Source of the DNA: Methanobrevibacter sp.
GTDB lineage: Archaea; Methanobacteriota; Methanobacteria; Methanobacteriales; Methanobacteriaceae
Assembly: GCA_017652345.1 (NCBI GenBank)
Contig: JAGCBE010000144.1
Span: 1 to 12,249 of the forward strand
Length of the DNA: 12,249 nucleotides
Direction: 5' to 3'
The position numbers were made by a program, and so were the translations under genes. Below are positions 7,717 to 12,249 of the stretch, one piece after another. The notes beneath the pieces were generated by a model. That model ran no database searches. It had not been told where the DNA came from and saw only the letters and a list, made by a program, of their open reading frames with translations. Position 1 is the first letter of the stretch. Each line of letters opens with the position of its first letter.

Positions 7717-7732
7717 GTACTTGAGGTGTTTT

Positions 7733-9070
7733 ATGTTAAACAAATTTTTTAAATTAGACGAAAATAATACTGATCTAAAAACTGAGTTACTTGCTGGTTT
7801 AACCACCTTTTTAGCAATGGCTTACATTTTAGGTGTAAACCCTACTATGCTTGCTGAAGGTGGAATGCCTGCAACAGGAGTATTTTTCGCAACTGCTCTT
7901 GCTTCAGGGGTCTCTTGTATCATCATGGGTCTTATTTCCAAATACCCTGTTGGTCTTGCTCCTGGTATGGGTATGAATGCATTGTTTACCTATACAATTA
8001 TTTTAACTATGGGTAACACTTGGGAAACTGCACTTGCAGCTGTATTTGTTTCAAGTATAATCTTTTTATTAATTACCATTTCCGGTTTAAGGGAAGCTAT
8101 TCTTAACGCACTTCCATTTGACTTAAAATTAGCAATTGGTGCTGGTATTGGTTTCTTCTTAGCATTTATCGGATTGAAAGGTGCTGGAATTATCGTAGCT
8201 GACCCTGCTACTTTAGTAGGTATGGGTTCCATCTTAACCGCTCCTGCACTTTTAGCAGTAATTGGTATTTTACTTACCTTAATCTTATACATCAAGAAAG
8301 TACCTGCAGCAGTATTCCTCGGTTTAGTAATAACTGCAATTTTAGGTGTAATCTTTACATTAGTCGGTTTCGGAGCTGGAGATCCTATAATGCCTGCTAT
8401 TCCTGCAGAATTCGTATCATTTAACTTTGATACTTCTGTAGTCGGTGCATTTGCAACTGGATTTACCCAATTGTTCTCTAACATCCCTAACTTGATCATG
8501 ATTTTATTCTCTTTATTATTCGTGACTTTCTTTGATACTACTGGAACCTTAATTCCTTTAGCAAATCAATGTGGTTTCGTTGATGAAGAAGGTAATGCTG
8601 ATGGTATTGACAGAGCTTTCCTCGGTGACGCTATCAGTGGAATCATTGGTGCTATTTTAGGTACTTCAACCTTAACCGCATACGTAGAAAGTGCAACCGG
8701 TATCGGTCTTGGTGGTAGAACTGGATTAACCGCTGTATTCACCGGTATCTTCTTCTTACTCGCACTTATCTTTGCTCCTACTGTTTTAGCATTGTTTACT
8801 TCTTCTGTAACTGCAGCAGCATTAGTAATTGTAGGTATCTTAATGATCGTACAATTAAAAGAAGTAGACTGGGACAACATGGTTGTAGCTGCTTCCGTAT
8901 TCATGACAATCATCATGATGCTTTTAACCTACTCCATTTCCTTAGGTATCGCATGGGGATTCGTCACTTACGCAATTGCATCCATTGCTACCGGTAAAGC
9001 AAAAGAGTTCAGTTGGATCATGTGGATTATGGTTATCATATTCGCATTATACGTATTCTTCGGACTCTAG
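7733..9070 (+). CDS. NCS2/AzgA-type purine (hypoxanthine/guanine/adenine) permease
   Basis: This 445-residue polytopic membrane protein probably imports purine bases by proton symport. The sequence begins MLNKFFKLDENNTDLKTELL, the usual short cytoplasmic start of AzgA/PbuG-like permeases. It carries PVGLAPGMGMNALF (72-85), FFDTTGTL (266-273), and GTSTLTAYVESATG running into GIGLGGRTGLTAV (310-335), which are substrate-site signatures of this branch. About 12-14 hydrophobic segments can be seen. The start at 7733 is supported by GAGGTG ten bases upstream; an in-frame TTG at 7721 lies within the ribosome binding site region and is unlikely. Codon use leans to GGT, GTA, TTC and ATC far more than in neighbouring genes, which suggests high expression. 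With purE nearby, this implies local purine-supply genes. A hairpin terminator follows directly. Confidence 0.92.
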   Translation: MLNKFFKLDENNTDLKTELLAGLTTFLAMAYILGVNPTMLAEGGMPATGVFFATALASGVSCIIMGLISKYPVGLAPGMGMNALFTYTIILTMGNTWETALAAVFVSSIIFLLITISGLREAILNALPFDLKLAIGAGIGFFLAFIGLKGAGIIVADPATLVGMGSILTAPALLAVIGILLTLILYIKKVPAAVFLGLVITAILGVIFTLVGFGAGDPIMPAIPAEFVSFNFDTSVVGAFATGFTQLFSNIPNLIMILFSLLFVTFFDTTGTLIPLANQCGFVDEEGNADGIDRAFLGDAISGIIGAILGTSTLTAYVESATGIGLGGRTGLTAVFTGIFFLLALIFAPTVLALFTSSVTAAALVIVGILMIVQLKEVDWDNMVVAASVFMTIIMMLLTYSISLGIAWGFVTYAIASIATGKAKEFSWIMWIMVIIFALYVFFGL

Positions 9071-9078
9071 TTGTAGAA

Positions 9079-9120
9079 AAAGGTTATCACATTTGTGATA
9101 ACTTTCTTTTTTCTTTTTTT
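9079..9120 (+). terminator. Hairpin plus T-tract terminator after the permease
   Basis: GTTATCAC (9083-9090), loop ATTT, and GTGATAAC (9095-9102) form a perfect 8-bp stem that extends by wobble and A-T pairs to about 11 bp. It is followed by a long T-rich tract to 9120. It starts 9 bases after the permease stop codon. Archaeal termination mainly needs the U-tract, and the hairpin may instead protect the 3' end. Confidence 0.75.
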
Positions 9121-9394
9121 ATTGTTTTTAACGATTTTTTAAATATTTACAAAACTATTTTTTTAAATAATTTTCCATCCTTTTCAATGGCTATTTTTTC
9201 ATAGGTCTTAATCAATTTTTCCAAGCATTTCAATAGCTGTTTCTGATTATTCCATTTCACTCATTACGAACTTAACTTATCTAATCTTTAAAAAAAATAA
9301 CAAGGTTTATACATTCTTAAAACATAATAATAATATTATAGTATGTTAAATTTCTATGGGATTTTTAATCAATTCATGTTAAAGAGGTGAAAAA
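9121..9394. other. AT-rich spacer, no confident gene, with promoter for the next gene at its right end
   Basis: No gene is convincing here. On the minus strand, 9260-9147 holds a 37-codon open frame (GTG start, reading VKWNNQKQLLKCLEKLIKTY at the N-terminus). It has no ribosome binding site and is best left as a possible fragment. The right end carries the promoter of the next gene. Confidence 0.5.
9306..9314 (+). promoter_or_regulatory. Candidate TATA box for the GT81-like membrane protein gene
   Basis: TTTATACAT follows the A-rich stretch AAAAAAAATAACAAGG, a plausible archaeal BRE. A start about 25 bases downstream would give a leader of about 60 nt before the GTG at 9395. ATTATAGTA at 9335-9343 is an alternative. 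Confidence 0.4.
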
Positions 9395-11116
9395 GTGTCT
9401 TGGCTAGTAGTGATTTTAGTGTTTTTGCTTGCTTCAATCAAAACAACTAAGGGTTCTGACAAATCAGTTTCCATTGTTATTCCTGCATTCAATGAAGAGG
9501 CCACTGTCGCTAAAGTGGTAAGCGTAGCTCGCAAACTGTCATATGTAGATGAGGTTATCGTAGTTGATGATGGATCCACTGACAGAACTGTAGAGGAAGC
9601 GGAAAATGCTGGAGCTACTGTAATAAGCCACATAATGAATGAAGGTAAAGGTTCAGCAATCAAGACAGGATTCAAATACTCTCATGGAAATATTGTAGCT
9701 TTTATTGATGCAGACGTTTCTAACTTCACTTCAGAAAAGATAGACAAGATCATCAGGCCGATTCTTGAGGATAGAACAGACATTACCAAAACCAAGTTTG
9801 CAAGGGAAAGCGGCCGTGTAACTGAGCTTACAGCTAAGCCTCTTTTAGGATTCTTCTTCCCTGAACTTAATTATGAACAGCCTTTAAGCGGCCAGTTTGC
9901 AGGTAAGCGTTCTGCATTGAGTAAAATAAGATTTGAAAAGGATTACGGAGTGGATGTTGGTATCGTACTCGATGCTGATGTTCATGGAATCAAGATTTTG
10001 GAAGTTGATATTGGAGACATTTGCCATGACATGTCCCCACTTGCCGATTTAAACAAGATGGCTAATGAAGTCGTAAGAACCATTATTGACAGGGCTGTAG
10101 AGTATGGCCGTGTCACTATGATGGACAAATTGGGAAACTATATTAGAATGGCTATTTTAGGATTATCCTTAATTATTTTAGGCCTTTTCATGATATTCTT
10201 TGTTCCATTCATCTCTGTTTATGTCTCTGTCTTTGTGGCATTTATTGGAATAGTGCTTACAGTTCTTTACTTCATAAGAATCATAAGAAGGTCCATACCT
10301 ATTCTAAAGAAAAGCAATACACGGGCGTCATTGCAGTCATTTGTAAGAATGCACTTCCCATTGATTGTAGCAGGATTGATCTTGATATTGATGCTTTCCA
10401 CATTCTTATCTGCAGCCAGTTTCGATGATGGAAAGATTTCAGTGGAGCTCACTTCAAGAAACTTTGTTTACGCTCCATCTGACCATAACCAGCAAACAAT
10501 TTCTGTAAGAGGGCCATATACAATTGACAGTGCTTTAGAGAATGAAACAGACATATTGAGAGTTCCGCATGACGCATTGAGTACGTTGGAAATGACTGAA
10601 AACGATACAATGATCATTGATGGCAAGTCATATAATATAAACGGCACAAAAGAAGGGGATAATGGAGACAGATTCAGATTGCCTTCAAAGGTAAAAGCCG
10701 AATTGGATCTCTCTGATGGTGAGGTCATACCAAACAGTCACTTGACTGAAGCTTTCCAGAACGTAATCGTGAAGCATAACATTCAATTCAATAACTTAAG
10801 TGATGTATTGGAAGGATTCGTTGAATTCTCCATCAGTCCAAAATCAACCAATGCTACCTTCTTCAATTTGACTTTCGATAATGAATCCATATTGTCTTCA
10901 GTTGGAAACTTTGAAAACGATTCCAGCTATTCAATTTCATATGATGGAAACATCATGTGCACATTTGATTATGAGGATGTTCTAAATGGAAATCTCACCT
11001 TTAGCTATGATGGAAAGGATGGAATGATAGAGTTTGAGAATAGAAACAGCACTTCTATCAGGAATTATGTTTCAAGCGATAGGGATTCATTTGTTCAGCT
11101 AACATCACTTCAATAA
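9395..11116 (+). CDS. Membrane-anchored GT81-like glycosyltransferase with sequon-rich ectodomain
   Basis: This is a 573-residue protein starting at GTG, supported by GAGGTGA four to five bases upstream. Residues 3-15 are hydrophobic. Residues 23-240 form a GT-A domain with SIVIPAFNEEATV, VVDDGSTDRT (57-66) and IDADVSNFTSEK. It then has ESGRVTELTAKPLLGFFFPE (138-157), EQPLSGQFAGKRS (161-173), YGVDVGIVLDAD (184-195) and VDIGDICHDMSPL (204-216), a pattern very like glucosyl-3-phosphoglycerate synthases (GpgS, GT81). Three membrane segments follow (about 252-272, 273-295, 321-341), with a basic loop between the last two (RRSIPILKKSNTR). Positive-inside topology therefore puts the catalytic domain in the cytoplasm and residues 342-573 outside. 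The outer part has ten N-x-S/T sites and one cysteine, and I do not recognise its fold. Soluble GpgS lacks such extensions, so the acceptor is probably not simply 3-phosphoglycerate. Confidence 0.88.
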   Translation: MSWLVVILVFLLASIKTTKGSDKSVSIVIPAFNEEATVAKVVSVARKLSYVDEVIVVDDGSTDRTVEEAENAGATVISHIMNEGKGSAIKTGFKYSHGNIVAFIDADVSNFTSEKIDKIIRPILEDRTDITKTKFARESGRVTELTAKPLLGFFFPELNYEQPLSGQFAGKRSALSKIRFEKDYGVDVGIVLDADVHGIKILEVDIGDICHDMSPLADLNKMANEVVRTIIDRAVEYGRVTMMDKLGNYIRMAILGLSLIILGLFMIFFVPFISVYVSVFVAFIGIVLTVLYFIRIIRRSIPILKKSNTRASLQSFVRMHFPLIVAGLILILMLSTFLSAASFDDGKISVELTSRNFVYAPSDHNQQTISVRGPYTIDSALENETDILRVPHDALSTLEMTENDTMIIDGKSYNINGTKEGDNGDRFRLPSKVKAELDLSDGEVIPNSHLTEAFQNVIVKHNIQFNNLSDVLEGFVEFSISPKSTNATFFNLTFDNESILSSVGNFENDSSYSISYDGNIMCTFDYEDVLNGNLTFSYDGKDGMIEFENRNSTSIRNYVSSDRDSFVQLTSLQ

Positions 11117-11128
11117 TTTAACATTTAT

Positions 11129-11137
11129 TTTATACTT
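11129..11137 (+). promoter_or_regulatory. Candidate TATA box for ribK
   Basis: TTTATACTT lies 34 bases before the riboflavin kinase ATG, in the 54-bp spacer after the membrane protein gene. A start about 25 bases downstream would give a leader of about 14 nt containing the ribosome binding site AGGGAT. It is a visual match in AT-rich DNA. Confidence 0.4.
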
Positions 11138-11170
11138 ATCTTAGAATTTTTTATATTTATAGGGATTATA

Positions 11171-11551
11171 ATGGAAATCACAGGAATTGTCACAACAGGA
11201 TTGGGAAAGGCAGCATATTTTTTAGGCCAGGATTTTTATAAGGACCAATTCAGGGAAAAATGCGGATTCACCCCATTTCCTGGAACCTTAAATATCATTG
11301 TGGAAGAGGATAAGCTTGAGGACATAAGGTTAATGAAAAACAGCTGCAAGAATCTTATAAAGCCAGATCAAGGATTCGGTGCAGTGAGATATATTCGAGC
11401 TCATTTAAACAAGGATATTGAAGGAGCTATTGTATTTCCAGACAAGACAACCCATGATGAGAACTATTTGGAATTCATATCCAAGGACAAGCTAAGGGAC
11501 AAATACAATTTCAAGGATGGAGATGAGGTTACTTTAACTATTGATATTTAA
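11171..11551 (+). CDS. ribK: CTP-dependent riboflavin kinase (archaeal RibK)
   Basis: This enzyme phosphorylates riboflavin to FMN using CTP instead of ATP and is the archaeal replacement for the bacterial RibF kinase. The 126-residue product matches the family in length and motifs: MEITGIVTTGLGKAAYFL at the N-terminus, FPGTLNI (36-42) containing the Thr and Asn used for metal and nucleotide binding in the Methanocaldococcus enzyme, GFGAVRYIRA (68-77), and the C-terminal LRDKYNFKDGDEV (108-120). No extra DNA-binding domain is present, so it is the short stand-alone form. AGGGAT precedes the ATG. The FMN product is the precursor of F420-related flavin chemistry and of the prenyl-FMN needed by UbiD enzymes, but no operon link with the UbiD gene exists here. 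The following gene starts 37 bp downstream and may be co-transcribed. Confidence 0.93.
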   Translation: MEITGIVTTGLGKAAYFLGQDFYKDQFREKCGFTPFPGTLNIIVEEDKLEDIRLMKNSCKNLIKPDQGFGAVRYIRAHLNKDIEGAIVFPDKTTHDENYLEFISKDKLRDKYNFKDGDEVTLTIDI

Positions 11552-11588
11552 TTTTTATTATGAATTTTTTTAAATAAGGGGGTAATTC

Positions 11589-12249
11589 ATGTCAAGTATA
11601 GAAGATTTCATAAATCAATTTAATGAAATGAACATCATCAAAAGAATTATAGTTGGATGCTGTGCAGTTTATTTGATCCTAATGATAATCACTCTTTTAG
11701 GCCATGCGGTTTTAGGAATTCCATGGGATTCATTTTCAGAGGAAACACCAACCGATTACACTGATTTTGTAGAATTGGACCTTGATGGCGATGGCGGTTT
11801 GAGTTTTGATGAAGTGAGAGATTACGACCATAATTCAGAATTCACCATTTCAGATTCAGAATTATATAGCATCTTTGAGAGTTGCGATAAAAATGGCAAT
11901 GGATTGCTTATAGGTGGAGAGTATGACCATTATGTCTATCTTGTGAAAGACCATATGGATGACTTGAAGCATCAAAAGGAAAAAGCTCAAAGGGAAGCTC
12001 AAGAGAGAGCTAAAAAATCTTCAAGTTCTCCATCAAGCTCTAGTTCCAGTCATAGTTATTCAAGCAATTATGATAGTTATGATGGTGCTGAAACATGTCC
12101 AAACTGTGGAAGTGAGGCGGTTTATAGCTCAGGTAATGGTTATAGATGCGCTGAATGCGGCTATTCCATTTACAATCCAGATGACTTGAACTTAAATTAT
12201 GAAGAGGGCTATTATGAATTAACGCTCCCTTCGTTTATTTATTCCAAAA
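11589..12249 (+). CDS. Membrane protein with two EF-hand loops and a zinc ribbon, partial at the right edge
   Basis: This frame begins at ATG 11589 after a strong GGGGGT ribosome binding site and stays open for 220 codons to the window end. Order of parts: a short N-terminal region; one membrane segment at about 18-43 (IIKRIIVGCCAVYLILMIIT and following); EF-hand loop DLDGDGGLSFDE (64-75) with ligands at positions 1, 3, 5, 9 and 12; a second loop DKNGNGLLIGGE (100-111), also canonical; a charged helix with KEKAQREAQERAKK; a serine-rich linker (144-159); and a zinc ribbon with CPNC (170-173) and CAEC (187-190). I do not recognise a named family. Paired EF-hands suggest calcium binding. The side of the membrane is unclear, since zinc ribbons are usually cytoplasmic and EF-hands of this kind often extracellular. 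Function is unknown. Confidence 0.82.
   Translation, partial: MSSIEDFINQFNEMNIIKRIIVGCCAVYLILMIITLLGHAVLGIPWDSFSEETPTDYTDFVELDLDGDGGLSFDEVRDYDHNSEFTISDSELYSIFESCDKNGNGLLIGGEYDHYVYLVKDHMDDLKHQKEKAQREAQERAKKSSSSPSSSSSSHSYSSNYDSYDGAETCPNCGSEAVYSSGNGYRCAECGYSIYNPDDLNLNYEEGYYELTLPSFIYSK

Noticed and set aside
7699..7732. CTCATATAAT before the purine permease, resembling the 5' start of bacterial purine riboswitches
   Set aside because: Only about ten bases match. The start codon follows within 33 bases, leaving no room for the P2 and P3 stems or the conserved loops of the aptamer.
7990..8916. Long minus-strand frames opposite the permease (7990-8499 and 8566-8916)
   Set aside because: They are antisense shadows created by biased codon use in the permease, are rich in Ala/Ile/Thr/Lys/Pro, and lack ribosome binding sites and motifs.
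1..12249. tRNA, rRNA, insertion sequence or CRISPR array
   Set aside because: No cloverleaf with T-loop consensus, no transposase frame with terminal repeats and no spaced repeats were seen in reading both strands.

Overview
The window looks like chromosomal DNA from a low-GC methanogenic archaeon, most likely Methanobrevibacter or a close relative in Methanobacteriales. The evidence is archaeal GGTG/GAGGTG-type ribosome binding sites, AT-rich spacers with TATA-like boxes, a tandem-duplicated PurE, a CTP-dependent riboflavin kinase (archaeal type), and an archaeal UbiD-family decarboxylase of the kind used in the archaeal mevalonate pathway. The species is an inference, since no rRNA gene is present.

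Left half (1-6283), all on the minus strand. Transcription runs right to left: a double-domain PurE, a UbiD-family decarboxylase (possibly anhydromevalonate phosphate decarboxylase), a GpsA-type glycerol-3-phosphate dehydrogenase, a two-domain protein joining a TagD-type cytidylyltransferase to a degenerate Gfo/Idh/MocA-like domain, a class V aminotransferase, and a LicD-family protein cut by the window edge. The last four form a compact cassette with gaps of 7-62 bp. Together they read as a route from DHAP to sn-glycerol-3-phosphate to a CDP-activated headgroup that a LicD enzyme transfers to a surface glycan. This resembles bacterial teichoic-acid or phosphocholine chemistry and is unusual in an archaeon, whose lipids use the opposite glycerophosphate enantiomer.

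Right half (6423-12249), all on the plus strand. A divergent promoter region (6284-6422) separates purE from a GT-A glycosyltransferase with a C-terminal coiled coil built on a 42-bp repeat. Next come an AzgA/PbuG-like purine permease with expression-adapted codon use and a hairpin/T-tract terminator, then a 324-bp spacer. After that is a membrane protein whose cytoplasmic part resembles glucosyl-3-phosphoglycerate synthase (GT81) and whose C-terminal half is a sequon-rich ectodomain. The window ends with a riboflavin kinase and, 37 bp later, a right-truncated membrane protein carrying two canonical EF-hand loops and a zinc ribbon.

The best candidates for new biology are the CDP-polyol/LicD cassette with its cytidylyltransferase-pseudo-oxidoreductase fusion, the GT81-like membrane protein with an ectodomain, and the EF-hand/zinc-ribbon membrane protein.
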